A stretch of DNA of 64,000 bases from DASZTV01 sp036268405 (GCA_036268405.1 DATAUF010000154.1:52963-116962), one strand, 5' to 3'. Counted from the stretch's first letter, positions 8,353 to 17,228 are shown. Program-made: numbers and translations. The notes: generated by a model from the letters alone, not told the origin.

Positions 8353-9270
8353 ATGGCGAAACGCGAAGGGAACGACGCGAGCCCCGCGGCGGGCGACCCA
8401 TCGCGCTTCGTCACCTTGATGTTCCTGCTCTCGATTGCTGGAAGCTGCCTGTTCGGAGCTGCCTATCTGTTCGTCGGACGTGGTGCCCGGCTGGGGCTCG
8501 TCCAGAACGAGCTGATGGGCACCGGACTGGGCGTGGCCAGCGCCGGGATGTGCGTCGGCCTCGTGTTGCTCGCGAAGTCAGCGTCGCCCCGCACCCACGG
8601 TGAAGAAGAGCGGGAGCCCCACGCGTCGCCCGCCGGCGAGGTGCGGCAGACCGCGGGTCTGGCCACCACGGGCGCGGAGCAGCTCGGGTTGCGGGCGCGG
8701 CCTTTCCTTCGCCGCTCGCTCCTGACGGCTGCAGGCCTGCTGCCTGTCCCCTTCCTGCTGGGGCTGCGTGACCTCGGTCCCCGTCCTCGTGGCGTTCTGC
8801 GCGAGAACGCGTGGCGCGCCAACAGCCTGCTGATCGACCGGACCAGCGGGCAACCATTGCGGCTCGGTGATCTCGAGATAGGCGGCGTCACCACGGTGAT
8901 GCCGGAGGGCGCCACCGATCCGACCAGACCGGTCGCCGCCGAGAGCGCCGTCGTGGTGATCCGGCTGCCACCGGGAGTCAACCAGCCGCTGTCCGGAAGG
9001 TCCGATTGGGCGGTCGACGACCTCGTCGCGTACTCGAAGGTCTGCACCCATGCCGGATGCCCGGTCGATCTCTACGAGCAGCAGACCCACAACCTGCTGT
9101 GCCCGTGCCATCAGTCGACGTTCTATGTCCCCCATGGCTGTGCCGTCTTGTTCGGGCCTGCGGCACGCCCGCTTCCCCAGCTTCCGATCTACGTCGACGG
9201 AGACGGCAACCTGCGGGCCCGGGCATCATTCGACCAGCCTCTGGGGCCCAGCTTCTGGGAACGCCGGTGA
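8353..9270 (+). CDS. qcrA: Cytochrome bc1 Rieske iron-sulfur subunit, three-helix actinobacterial type
   Basis: 305 aa from ATG 8353, chosen because GAGG lies just upstream and the frame upstream is non-homologous. Three hydrophobic segments (about residues 19-42, 55-75, 121-137) precede a Rieske domain, as in actinobacterial QcrA. The [2Fe-2S] ligands are CTHAGCP (Cys231, His233, with Cys236) and CPCHQSTF (Cys250, Cys252, His253). RPFLRRSLL before the third helix resembles the internal Tat-like signal of these proteins. It accepts electrons from menaquinol in the bc complex. The stop overlaps the qcrB GTG start. No qcrC (diheme cytochrome c) lies upstream, unlike the usual qcrCAB order. Confidence 0.93.
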   Translation: MAKREGNDASPAAGDPSRFVTLMFLLSIAGSCLFGAAYLFVGRGARLGLVQNELMGTGLGVASAGMCVGLVLLAKSASPRTHGEEEREPHASPAGEVRQTAGLATTGAEQLGLRARPFLRRSLLTAAGLLPVPFLLGLRDLGPRPRGVLRENAWRANSLLIDRTSGQPLRLGDLEIGGVTTVMPEGATDPTRPVAAESAVVVIRLPPGVNQPLSGRSDWAVDDLVAYSKVCTHAGCPVDLYEQQTHNLLCPCHQSTFYVPHGCAVLFGPAARPLPQLPIYVDGDGNLRARASFDQPLGPSFWERR

Positions 9271-10655
9271 GCCATCAGCCGGCGTGGCGTAGCGGGCTGG
9301 AGGCGGCCGACTCGCGACTGCGGATCGCTGCCGCGGTCCGCAAGCAGGCTCGCAAGGTCTTCCCCGACCACTGGTCGTTCATGCTCGGCGAGATCGCGCT
9401 CTACAGCTTCGTGATCCTCGTGCTCACCGGCACCTACCTCACGTTCTTCTTCCGAGCCTCGGACACCCCGGTCGCCTACCAAGGGTCCTACCTGCCGCTG
9501 CGCGGGGTACGAGTCAGCGAGGCGTACTCCTCGGTGCTGCACATCTCCTTCGACGTCAGGGCCGGGCTGCTGATCCGGCAGATCCACCACTGGGCTGCTC
9601 TGCTCTTCGTCGCGGCGATCCTGGTGCACGCGTGCCGCGTCTTCTTCACCGGCGCGTTTCGCAAACCCCGCGATGTGAACTGGGTCATTGGCGTGACGAT
9701 GCTCGTCCTTTCCGTCGCGGAGGGGTTCGCCGGTTACTCCCTGCCTGACGACCTGTTGTCGGGGACCGGCCTGCGGATCGCCTACTCGATCCTCGAGTCG
9801 GTACCCGTCGTCGGCACCTACCTGGCGATGTTCCTCTTCGGCGGCCAGTACCCCGGGGACGGCGCCATCTTCCCCAGACTGTTCATCATTCACGTGTTCC
9901 TGCTGCCGGCGATGCTGCTCGCACTCGTCAGCGCTCACCTCATGATCGTCTGGCGGCAGAAACATACGCAGTTCGGCGGCCATGGCAAGAACGAGGACAA
10001 CGTCGTGGGGTCGCACCTGTATCCGGCTTACGCGACCAAGAGCATCGGTCTGTTCTTCGGCGTCTTGTCGATGCTTGCGTTTCTCGCGACGTTCGCGCAG
10101 GTCAACCCGATCTGGCTGTATGGCCCCTACGACCCGTCGACGGTGTCGGCCGGATCGCAGCCGGACTGGTACATGTTCTGGCTCGAGGGGTCCTTGCGGG
10201 TCATGCCCCCGCTCGAGACCCGGTTCTGGGGGCACACCGTGGACTGGAACGTGTTCGTCCCCGCAGTCGTCGTGCCGGTGGCGCTGTTCGGTGGAATGTT
10301 GGTCTACCCGTTCCTCGAGCGGTGGGTTTCAAGGGACAAAGCCAAACACGATCTTTTGGACAGGCCGCGCGACCATCCCATCCGGACCGGCATCGGCGTC
10401 GCGACCCTCTCCTACTACTTGGTGCTGTCCGTGGCGGGGGCGAACGATCTGATCCCCTTGACTTTCGGACTCGACATGATGTCCTTCACCCGCGCGCTGC
10501 AGGTCGCCGTCGTTGCGCTTCCGGTCGTGAGCTTCTTCGTGACTCGCAGCTGGTGTCACCGGCTCCAGCTCTCCGAGGTGGCCGACCGGGTGATGTCCGC
10601 GAACCGCGGTGACGTGATCTCGAGGGGAGGGGGCTACGGCGTGCCGAGAGGTTGA
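9267..10655 (+). CDS. qcrB: Cytochrome bc1 cytochrome b subunit
   Basis: 462 aa from GTG 9267 (GTGA overlap with qcrA). Heme b ligands are His107 and His121 (IHHWAALLFVAAILVHACR) and the pair in IIHVFLLPAMLLALVSAHLM. The quinol-site PEWY motif has the actinobacterial form PDWY (GSQPDWYMFWLEG). About eight membrane helices are visible. With qcrA it would form a menaquinol:cytochrome c reductase. It ends at 10655, immediately next to the stop of the convergent DUF6098 gene with zero bases between. The missing cytochrome c partner must be encoded elsewhere or replaced. Confidence 0.93.
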   Translation: MSHQPAWRSGLEAADSRLRIAAAVRKQARKVFPDHWSFMLGEIALYSFVILVLTGTYLTFFFRASDTPVAYQGSYLPLRGVRVSEAYSSVLHISFDVRAGLLIRQIHHWAALLFVAAILVHACRVFFTGAFRKPRDVNWVIGVTMLVLSVAEGFAGYSLPDDLLSGTGLRIAYSILESVPVVGTYLAMFLFGGQYPGDGAIFPRLFIIHVFLLPAMLLALVSAHLMIVWRQKHTQFGGHGKNEDNVVGSHLYPAYATKSIGLFFGVLSMLAFLATFAQVNPIWLYGPYDPSTVSAGSQPDWYMFWLEGSLRVMPPLETRFWGHTVDWNVFVPAVVVPVALFGGMLVYPFLERWVSRDKAKHDLLDRPRDHPIRTGIGVATLSYYLVLSVAGANDLIPLTFGLDMMSFTRALQVAVVALPVVSFFVTRSWCHRLQLSEVADRVMSANRGDVISRGGGYGVPRG

Positions 10656-11114
10656 CTACGTGTCCGACCCGCGATCCAGGGTGCCCCACTCTCCGGCCTG
10701 CCGCTCCATCATCTGCTCCGCCTCCGCGACCGCTGCCTCGCCGATCCAGGAGAGCGGCTCCTCGCAGCGCACGAGCGGCTCGTTGTCGGGTCCGCGTCCG
10801 ACCTCGACACCGCGAAACAGCCATGCCCGCGCATCGCGGCGCTCCCGCAGGTGCCGGTAGTCGTAAAGCCGTCGCGCAATCCAGAGGGCGAGCGAACGAT
10901 CGCGCCACCAGTCTTCGACGGCGAGCGCACTTGCTGACAGGCCGGGCAGCTCGATGCCGGTGAGATCATCACGGCTCTGCGAGTCCCGGTCGTCCGCTGG
11001 CCCTTTGGACCATCTGACGTAGAGGTCCGTACCCGCCCGACGGACCAGGTCGGCGAGATCGTCCACGGTCTCCACCACCGGCAGATCGTCCGGGGAGGAC
11101 CCGTTGCTTGCCAC
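10656..11114 (-). CDS. DUF6098 family protein
   Basis: 152 aa, GTG start. The motifs DDLADLVRRAGTDLYVRWSKG, LPGLSASALAVEDWW, ARRLYDYRHLRE and EVGRGPDNEPLV fit the DUF6098 family of actinobacterial soluble proteins, whose function is unknown. No signal peptide or membrane helix is present. It follows the Rv2629-like gene with a 15-bp gap on the same strand and is likely cotranscribed with it. Linkage to a ribosome-hibernation-type factor suggests a stress or dormancy role, which is inference. Confidence 0.8.
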   Translation of the reverse strand: MASNGSSPDDLPVVETVDDLADLVRRAGTDLYVRWSKGPADDRDSQSRDDLTGIELPGLSASALAVEDWWRDRSLALWIARRLYDYRHLRERRDARAWLFRGVEVGRGPDNEPLVRCEEPLSWIGEAAVAEAEQMMERQAGEWGTLDRGSDT

Positions 11115-11129
11115 GGTCGGCGCGCCGCA

Positions 11130-12263
11130 CTACCCGGCGGACGACCGTGTGGCGGCGACATCGAAGCGGAGCAGTGCCCCGATGCCGTCACGCGGTGCCG
11201 AGGCCGTGTCGTCGCTGACGACCAGCACGTCCGCGTCGGTGCCCAATGCCGCGCGCACAGCGACATCCACGAGAAATGTCCTCGACGGCCGTTCCACCGC
11301 CATCGCGGACAGCTCGCCGTCGTCGAGGGCGAGTTGCGTCGCAGCGGGCCCATAACTCAGCTCTCGCTCCGAGGCGTGCATGCCGCGCGCGACGATGAGC
11401 GCGTCGACCTGGGCCATCTGCAGAGCTCGCACCGACGAGCGGATGCCATCCGCGGCGCCTTCGTTGCGCCCTCGTGCCTCAGCGAACCGCTCGAGCGTCT
11501 CGACCTCGTCCTGCGCAGCGCTCGCCGCTACCGCCTCAGCGACCCGGCGACCCAGCTCGGCGTTGCCCCCGTCGGCGTGGCGCCCACCTCCCGGAACCGC
11601 GACGAACGAGTCCTGGAGAGCGACTGGCAGCCGTTCCCGCAGCAGGCCGATTGCATGCTCGTCACCGGAGCCCACCACGACGGCAGGGTCGATGCGGCGC
11701 GCCACGTCGTCGACGAGCGCCGCGACGCGCTGCGCGCTGCGCTCCCAACCCTCCTCGACCGTTGCCTCGAACCGCTTGGCGGCCCAGCCACCGGTCCCTG
11801 TCTTGTGCACCGGCCATTCCCCCGTCTGTTCCGATACCTCGGCGACAGGCATTCCACCGGTAGACGGGTATGCGATGACGTCGGCTCCTTCATGGTCGGT
11901 CAGCACAACGACGTGCGGCCGATGCGCACCGAGCCATCCGATGAGCGGCAGCAGCCGCGGTAGCGGAGCGACCCAAAGCTCCGAGTCGAGTGCAGGAAGC
12001 GGGAGCTGCCGGTCGAGGTGGATCTCGCCGCCGGCTGCCACGAGCACTCGGGTCCCGGAATCCACGTCCTCGGTCTGCTGGACCGCCGCGAGAGCATCGA
12101 CAGTGGCGGCATCGACAGCCTTGTCAGCGAGCTCGCGCAGGCCGTTCTTCCACGCGATCTCGAGATGGGTCGCGTTGTCCTCGGCCTGCGCCGCCGTCGC
12201 GATGTACCACGTGACAACCGGCGGCGGCAGGCGATAGAGCGGTGCGAGATCGCAGATGTCCAT
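11130..12263 (-). CDS. Rv2629-family (eRF1/Vms1-like, Balon-related) ribosome-associated stress factor
   Basis: 377 aa. Co-linear with M. tuberculosis Rv2629: an N-terminal region with AWKNGLRELADKAVDAATVD, a central domain with RPHVVVLTDHEGADVIAY and WPVHKTGTGGWAAKRFEATVEE, an acidic/Gly segment (VVVGSGDEHAIGLLRERLP) and a C-terminal L7Ae-like domain (ALQMAQVDALIVARGM) ending DGIGALLRF. The family is an eRF1/aRF1 relative; Rv2629 and Balon are reported hibernation factors bound to the ribosomal A site. No GGQ hydrolysis motif is visible. It is probably in an operon with the DUF6098 gene. Confidence 0.85.
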   Translation of the reverse strand: MDICDLAPLYRLPPPVVTWYIATAAQAEDNATHLEIAWKNGLRELADKAVDAATVDALAAVQQTEDVDSGTRVLVAAGGEIHLDRQLPLPALDSELWVAPLPRLLPLIGWLGAHRPHVVVLTDHEGADVIAYPSTGGMPVAEVSEQTGEWPVHKTGTGGWAAKRFEATVEEGWERSAQRVAALVDDVARRIDPAVVVGSGDEHAIGLLRERLPVALQDSFVAVPGGGRHADGGNAELGRRVAEAVAASAAQDEVETLERFAEARGRNEGAADGIRSSVRALQMAQVDALIVARGMHASERELSYGPAATQLALDDGELSAMAVERPSRTFLVDVAVRAALGTDADVLVVSDDTASAPRDGIGALLRFDVAATRSSAG

Positions 12264-12316
12264 GACTGGTCCTTGCCCTCGCGAACGGCCCAGATAACTC
12301 GGACGCGAGCCGGCAC

Positions 12317-13495
12317 TCAGGGCTTGAGGACCACCTTGACTGCTCCGTCCTTCTTCTCCTGGAACATCTCGTACGCGCCAGGGGCGTCATCGAGCGGAAT
12401 CGTGTGCGTCGCGAACGTGTCGACTCCCAGCACGTCCTTGTCGTCAAGCAGCGGCATGATGTCCGGAACCCAGCGCTTGACGTTGGCCTGGCCCATCCGC
12501 AGCTGCACCTGCTTGTCGAACATCACCATCATCGGCAGTGGATCACGCATTCCGCCATAGACGCCGGACAGCGAGATCGTTCCGCCTCTTCGCACGATGT
12601 CGATGGCCGAGTAGAACGCCGCGAGCTGGTCCACCCCGGCCGTCTTGGTCAAGCTCGCCGCAACCGGGTCCGGCAACAGCGCCGCCATCTGCAGCATGAA
12701 GCGTGCCCGTGGAGAGCCATGCGCCTCCATCCCGACCGCGTCGATCACGCTGTCCGGACCACGGCCGTCGGTGATCTCGCGGATCGCCTCGCCAAGGTCC
12801 TCGTGGTCGTCGAGGTCGAGCACCTCGATGCCGCGGGACCGCGCGCGCTCGAGCCGCTCGGGCACGAGGTCGACACCGATCACGCGATGGCCACGATGCG
12901 TGGCGATGCGCGCCGACATGTCACCGATCGGTCCTAGACCCAAAACCACGACAGTGCCGCCCGCAGGCACGCCGGCGTACTCCACCGCCTGCCAGGCCGT
13001 GGGCAGCACGTCGGACAGATACACGTAGCGCTCGTCGGGCGGGCCGTCGGGCACCTTGATATGGGTGAACTGCGCCTGCGGCACGCGTAGATACTCGGCC
13101 TGTCCGCCGGGCACCTGGCCGTAGAGCTTGGAGTACCCGAACAGAGCCGCGCCGGTCCCCTGCTCTCGTACCTGTGTCGTCTCGCACTGCGTGTAAAGCT
13201 GTTGGTTGCACATGTAGCAATGCCCGCAGGAGATCTGGAACGGCAGCACCACGCGGTCGCCCACGCGGAGGTCGCCGACCTCGCTGCCGACCTCCTCGAC
13301 GACGCCCATCGGCTCGTGACCGAGGATGTCGCCCTTGTCCATGAAGGCGCCGAGCGTCTCGTAGAGATGCAGGTCGGAACCACAGATATTGGTTGTCGTG
13401 ACGCGGACGATCGCGTCCGTCGGTTCCTGGATCGTCGGATCCGGCACCTGCTCAACCCGAACGTCGCGCTTGCCGTGCCACACCACTGCTTTCAT
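12317..13495 (-). CDS. Zinc-dependent alcohol/formaldehyde-type dehydrogenase (MDR superfamily)
   Basis: 392 aa NAD(P)-dependent medium-chain dehydrogenase. Catalytic-zinc residues sit in TTNICGSDLHLYE and GHEPMGVVEEVG; the structural-zinc loop is CGHCYMCNQQLYTQC. The Rossmann motif is VVVLGLGPIGDMSA, followed by an acidic residue (VIGVDLVPER) that favours NAD. It is longer than threonine dehydrogenase and most like glutathione-independent aldehyde-type MDRs of actinobacteria. A GAGGAG ribosome site precedes ATG 13495. Divergent from the hemerythrin gene. Near the formate dehydrogenase region it might supply formate from formaldehyde; this is inference only. Confidence 0.85.
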   Translation of the reverse strand: MKAVVWHGKRDVRVEQVPDPTIQEPTDAIVRVTTTNICGSDLHLYETLGAFMDKGDILGHEPMGVVEEVGSEVGDLRVGDRVVLPFQISCGHCYMCNQQLYTQCETTQVREQGTGAALFGYSKLYGQVPGGQAEYLRVPQAQFTHIKVPDGPPDERYVYLSDVLPTAWQAVEYAGVPAGGTVVVLGLGPIGDMSARIATHRGHRVIGVDLVPERLERARSRGIEVLDLDDHEDLGEAIREITDGRGPDSVIDAVGMEAHGSPRARFMLQMAALLPDPVAASLTKTAGVDQLAAFYSAIDIVRRGGTISLSGVYGGMRDPLPMMVMFDKQVQLRMGQANVKRWVPDIMPLLDDKDVLGVDTFATHTIPLDDAPGAYEMFQEKKDGAVKVVLKP

Positions 13496-13633
13496 GTTCG
13501 GCTCCTCTCAACGGATGCACTGACCACTTGCCGCTTCCGACTCGACCAAACGACCCGCGGCCGCCCAATCGGCCCGTTTTGTCAGGCGCGGGCTGGGGAC
13601 GCTCTGAACACCGCCCGACCAGGAGGAACTGAC

Positions 13634-14134
13634 ATGTCGCAGGACGCGATCGTGATGCTCAAGGAAGACCACAAGAAGGTCCGCGCGCTGTTCCGTGACT
13701 TTCAACGGGCCGGGGACGACGCCACCGCAACCAAGGCCAAGATCGTGGACAAGATCCTCGAAGAGCTGACCGTCCACACCTACATCGAAAACGAGGGGAT
13801 GTACCCCGACGTCCGGGCTCTGCTGCCCGAGCTCGAGGACGACATCCTCGAGTCACTCGAGGAGCACCACGTGGCCGACGTGCTGTGCATGGAGCTGTCG
13901 ATGATGAGCCCGGACCACGACCACTTCGACGCAAAGGTCTCGGTGCTGATCGAGAACGTCGAGCACCACATCGAGGAAGAGGAATCCGACTGGTTCCCCA
14001 AGGTGCGCGAGAAGCTCGGCCGCAACGAGCTCGTCGACATCGGCGCACGGCTGGAAAAGCTTCGTGCGAAGGCGCCGCGCCGCCCGTCACAGCCGGGTGC
14101 GATCAAGAAGGCCGTCAGGGCACTCGTTTCCTGA
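13634..14134 (+). CDS. Hemerythrin-like HHE domain protein
   Basis: 166 aa from ATG 13634, with AGGAGGA just upstream. Di-iron binding residues are spread as in HHE proteins: LKEDHKKVRALF, VHTYIENEGMYPDV, LEEHHVADVL, DHDHFDAKV and NVEHHIEEEESDWFP. A basic tail (KAPRRPSQPGAIKKAVRALVS) follows. Such proteins bind O2 or NO, or sense peroxide and iron. The gene is divergent from the MDR dehydrogenase across a 138-bp gap, in a neighbourhood of oxidase and stress genes, which fits an O2/redox role. Confidence 0.92.
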   Translation: MSQDAIVMLKEDHKKVRALFRDFQRAGDDATATKAKIVDKILEELTVHTYIENEGMYPDVRALLPELEDDILESLEEHHVADVLCMELSMMSPDHDHFDAKVSVLIENVEHHIEEEESDWFPKVREKLGRNELVDIGARLEKLRAKAPRRPSQPGAIKKAVRALVS

Positions 14135-14168
14135 CGATCCTCGGGCCAAGAAGCACGGTCGGTGGCGG

Positions 14169-15551
14169 ATGAACGTGCCGCGCTTCGTCGCGGACTTCGA
14201 CTCCTCGACCGGTCTTGTCCGCGCCCTTGCGGCCGCGCTGCACCAGCAGCCGCATCAACGGCTCGGTCGTTCTCGGCCGGCGGCACTTGCCGTGCGCGCG
14301 AGCCGATCAGTTCCTGAGCGGCCTCGTACTGCGGTGTTTCGTCGGTCTGGCGCGGCCGAGGGACTGGCCCCCGACGATATAGCCGACGTCGCACCCGAAG
14401 AGTTTGGCGCGTGGGTAGCGGATATCTACGGTCCACGGAAGTGCGACGCCGTCGCCGTCGGGTCCTCCAACGGTGCCGTCATGCATCTGTGCGCCGCGAT
14501 GGGTGTTCCCTGGCTGCCCCAGACGTTCCTCGTTCCGGTGCGGCGCTCGGCCGATCCGGATGACTGCAAGCACGACGCCGATCTGGCCGGCGCGAGCTCC
14601 GCTCGGCTGCTGGACCGACAACCCGGCCTGCAGATCCACCAGATGCATGATCCAAATCAAGACCGGCTGATGGTGGCAAAGATCGCCTACTTCCGGATGA
14701 AGCTCCGGTCGCTCACCGACAGCTATCGCCGGTATTTGCGCCAGACACTCGTGCCCGGCGGCACGATCATCGTCGTCGACTGCACAGCCTCGTGGCCAGT
14801 GACGCGGCGCGCCGACCGGCACGTCTACCAGCACGGGGCGGTGGGCGGCCTCACACCCGAGGAGTACGACAACGGAAGCCCGCGGGTCGCCCGGTTCCTC
14901 AACGAGCAAGGCGCCGCCACACACAGATGGGAGTTCCCGCCCACCGGTGGCCTGGCCCCGGAGGCGGAGTGGGGCTACGAGCAAGCAATGAGCGAGGACA
15001 TCCAGGCGTTCGCCGACGCGGACGGCTATCGCGTCGTCCACCTGCGGTTCCCGACTCCCGAGGCGCCGAGCGCACTTGTGGCTGACATCTACCGCGACTG
15101 GTACGCGAGCGAAGGTTTTCCCTTGAGCCGACTGCTCGCCGAGACCTTCATCTGCGTCGAGCCCTCATGGGCGCTCGCGACCCGCACCGTGCCTCTGTGG
15201 CTCACGTTCGGCACCGAGCCATCGCTCGCCACGCTTTCCGGTTATCTGCACGACCACCCGGATATCAATGAGCTCCTGGTGACGTTGTTCCCCCACGGCG
15301 TGCGGTCGGCCGGCTATGCCGCCGCCCAACGGTGGCGCGACGCCGGCCGGACGCGCGACATCACGACCACTCTCGCCGGGGTGCGGCCCGCGCAATGGCC
15401 GGCCGACTTCGCCTCTCTCGTGAACTATGAGAGGGCCCTGAGCCGAGCGGCACCTCGCGGACCGTTCCCCGCGCCCATCCGCCTGGACCGCGTCGAAGCC
15501 GCGATCAGACACGGTGGCAATGCACACAACACGCAGTGGATCAGCGGGTGA
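14169..15551 (+). CDS. Conserved hypothetical protein, alpha/beta-hydrolase-like GSSNG motif
   Basis: 460 aa from ATG 14169 (GGTGGCGG upstream). I do not recognise a named family. It has VADIYGPRKCDAVAVGSSNG followed by AVMHLCAAMGVPWLPQTFLV, resembling a nucleophile elbow, then a long region rich in Trp and Asp with GGTIIVVDCTASWP. No signal peptide or membrane helix. Residues about 30-70 are very Arg-rich (QRLGRSRPAALAVRASR) and may reflect an old frameshift compensated nearby. It overlaps the next gene (GTGA), a clear alpha/beta hydrolase, so the two proteins probably act together. Function unknown. Confidence 0.6.
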   Translation: MNVPRFVADFDSSTGLVRALAAALHQQPHQRLGRSRPAALAVRASRSVPERPRTAVFRRSGAAEGLAPDDIADVAPEEFGAWVADIYGPRKCDAVAVGSSNGAVMHLCAAMGVPWLPQTFLVPVRRSADPDDCKHDADLAGASSARLLDRQPGLQIHQMHDPNQDRLMVAKIAYFRMKLRSLTDSYRRYLRQTLVPGGTIIVVDCTASWPVTRRADRHVYQHGAVGGLTPEEYDNGSPRVARFLNEQGAATHRWEFPPTGGLAPEAEWGYEQAMSEDIQAFADADGYRVVHLRFPTPEAPSALVADIYRDWYASEGFPLSRLLAETFICVEPSWALATRTVPLWLTFGTEPSLATLSGYLHDHPDINELLVTLFPHGVRSAGYAAAQRWRDAGRTRDITTTLAGVRPAQWPADFASLVNYERALSRAAPRGPFPAPIRLDRVEAAIRHGGNAHNTQWISG

Positions 15552-16321
15552 GCACTCGCCGCGACTACGTCGCGACGGTCGGGGACACGGCCTGGAAGGT
15601 ACGCGCGCTCGGTGAGGGAACGACATCGCGACCCACGGTCGTCATGGTCGCCGGCCTCGGCTCCGGTGACTACTTGCTGCCGCACGCGAGGAAGCTTGCA
15701 ATCAACCGGCGCGTCCTCGTTCCCGACATGCCAGGGTTCGGTCGCAGCCGTGGGCGACAGCGGCTGCGCACGGTTGATGAGTTCGGCGTTGCCCTGCTCG
15801 ACTTCGTCGAGGCAGAGGCCGGCGGTTCCGCCGACCTCATCGGCAACTCCTTCGGCACTCAGATCGTCCTCGCTGCCGCAGCTCGACGACCCACTGCCGC
15901 GCGGCGCGTCGTACTCATCGGACCCACCTTCGACCGTTGCGCGCGCTCCTACCCGCGCGTGCTTGCCCGGTGGCTGGCGATCTCGACCAAAGAGCCACCT
16001 TCGCTTGGACTCTCACTCGCCCGCAGCTATCTGCAGTCAGGCATCCGGACGCCCGCCCTCGCGTTTCGCGCAGGCATGAACGACCGTCCGGAGGAGCGCA
16101 TCGAATCGGTCACGAGCCCCCTGCTCATCGTCCGCGGCAGCAACGACCGAATCGCGCCTTCGGCCTGGGTGCGCGACCTCCAGCAACGCGCTTCGTGCGC
16201 GGAGGTCGCAGAGGTCGCAGAGGTGTCAGGTGTCGCTCACACCGTCGACTACGCAGCCCCCGAACGACTCGCAGCACTCGTGTCGGCGTTTCTCGACCGC
16301 GCCGACCATCCGCAGTTGTGA
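15548..16321 (+). CDS. Alpha/beta hydrolase
   Basis: About 257 aa from GTG 15548 (overlaps the upstream stop). The triad is visible: nucleophile Ser in LIGNSFGTQ, acid Asp in VRGSNDRIAP, and His in SGVAHTVDY. The oxyanion region is MVAGLGSGD. A short 9-bp repeat (GAGGTCGCA) occurs near 16202-16222 and encodes AEVAEVAEV just before the catalytic His. Related to carboxylesterase/meta-cleavage hydrolases; the substrate is not predictable. Translationally coupled to the hypothetical gene before it. Confidence 0.85.
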   Translation: MSTRRDYVATVGDTAWKVRALGEGTTSRPTVVMVAGLGSGDYLLPHARKLAINRRVLVPDMPGFGRSRGRQRLRTVDEFGVALLDFVEAEAGGSADLIGNSFGTQIVLAAAARRPTAARRVVLIGPTFDRCARSYPRVLARWLAISTKEPPSLGLSLARSYLQSGIRTPALAFRAGMNDRPEERIESVTSPLLIVRGSNDRIAPSAWVRDLQQRASCAEVAEVAEVSGVAHTVDYAAPERLAALVSAFLDRADHPQL

Positions 16322-16347
16322 CCTGGACGTCGGCGGGCTGAGGACTG

Positions 16348-17157
16348 TCAGCGGTTCGGGATCTGCATCGGCACCGCTGAGGCCAACGCCGTCACCGTCG
16401 TGAGTCCGACCGGGCCGCGCCGATCGAACATCACGGATGCGCCGACGGACACACCGTCGGCCTCCTGACGGTCACGCGCGGCCATGCCGAGCATCGTGCC
16501 TTCCGGAACCCGGCTCAACAGCAGCGTGACATCAGAGTTGACGAACTGGAGCCCCTCGCTCCCCCAGTTGGTCAGGGGGTTGGCAACGTCCGCAATCGCA
16601 GCGGCGCGCACGAACGGCGTCATCGGCTCCCCCGCAACCAGTTCGCCGTCGAAGTCGTACCAGACGTACTTCTCCAGGGTCGTGTCACGCCATGGGTCGA
16701 AGCTCGCCGCAGGCTGTGCGGCGGGTCCGACGTAGGGACGCGGACCATGGGTTGGAGTGTCGTCCGCGTCGGGCGCGGGGGGCATGACGACCGATGGCGC
16801 CCAGACGCTTCCGGTTGGCGCCTCGGAGCGGCGGGCGAACACGCCACGTCCGTGCGCGACGTTGCGGTCGTCCTGCGTGATCGTGACGTCGACCAGTCGC
16901 AGCCGGCGACCCTCTCGCAACAGGTTCGTCTCGACGCGGAGCGCGTCCATGGTGGCCATCCGCACCATGTCGACGGTCAGCCGCGTGCCGAGGAAGTCCG
17001 CGTCACCCGCCGCCTGCTCCGCGGCGTATCCCACCAGACCTGAGACGACGAGTCCGCTGACTGTCGCCGGGCCCCAGGGCCCCACCGCGGACGACGTCGG
17101 TACGAAGGTCTGACCGACCCTGGTCAGGAACGTGCGGCGATCGGACACCGCCCCCAT
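16348..17157 (-). CDS. Acyl-CoA thioesterase family protein (double hot-dog, TesB-like)
   Basis: 269 aa. Features of actinobacterial thioesterase-family proteins: N-terminal GPWGPATVSGLVVSG, then DFLGTRLTVDMVRMATMDALRVETNLLREGRR followed by LRLVDVTITQDDRNVAHGRGVF (first hot-dog), a proline-rich linker with PRPYVGPAAQP, and a second hot-dog including WYDFDGELVAGEPMTPFVRAA and NSDVTLLLSRVPEGTMLGMAARDRQEADG ending MFDRRGPVGLTTVTALA. It would hydrolyse acyl-CoA thioesters in the cytoplasm. It stands alone on the minus strand between a hydrolase and the DJ-1 gene. An internal GTG (VSDRRTF) could be the true start. Confidence 0.75.
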   Translation of the reverse strand: MGAVSDRRTFLTRVGQTFVPTSSAVGPWGPATVSGLVVSGLVGYAAEQAAGDADFLGTRLTVDMVRMATMDALRVETNLLREGRRLRLVDVTITQDDRNVAHGRGVFARRSEAPTGSVWAPSVVMPPAPDADDTPTHGPRPYVGPAAQPAASFDPWRDTTLEKYVWYDFDGELVAGEPMTPFVRAAAIADVANPLTNWGSEGLQFVNSDVTLLLSRVPEGTMLGMAARDRQEADGVSVGASVMFDRRGPVGLTTVTALASAVPMQIPNR

Positions 17158-17228
17158 CCTGCCGGGTCACGCAGGCGCCAATAGCCGCGGCCCGCTGAGT
17201 GGCGCCCCGCCGGCCAGGCAGAAGTCCG

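Noticed and set aside
13585..13620. GGGAC-containing text before the hemerythrin gene as a DosR box
   Set aside because: Only a half-site is visible; no paired GTCCC at the right spacing, so I do not annotate it.
16202..16222. 9-bp tandem repeat as a possible variable tract
   Set aside because: Three short in-frame copies in a coding sequence (AEVAEVAEV); too few to claim phase variation.
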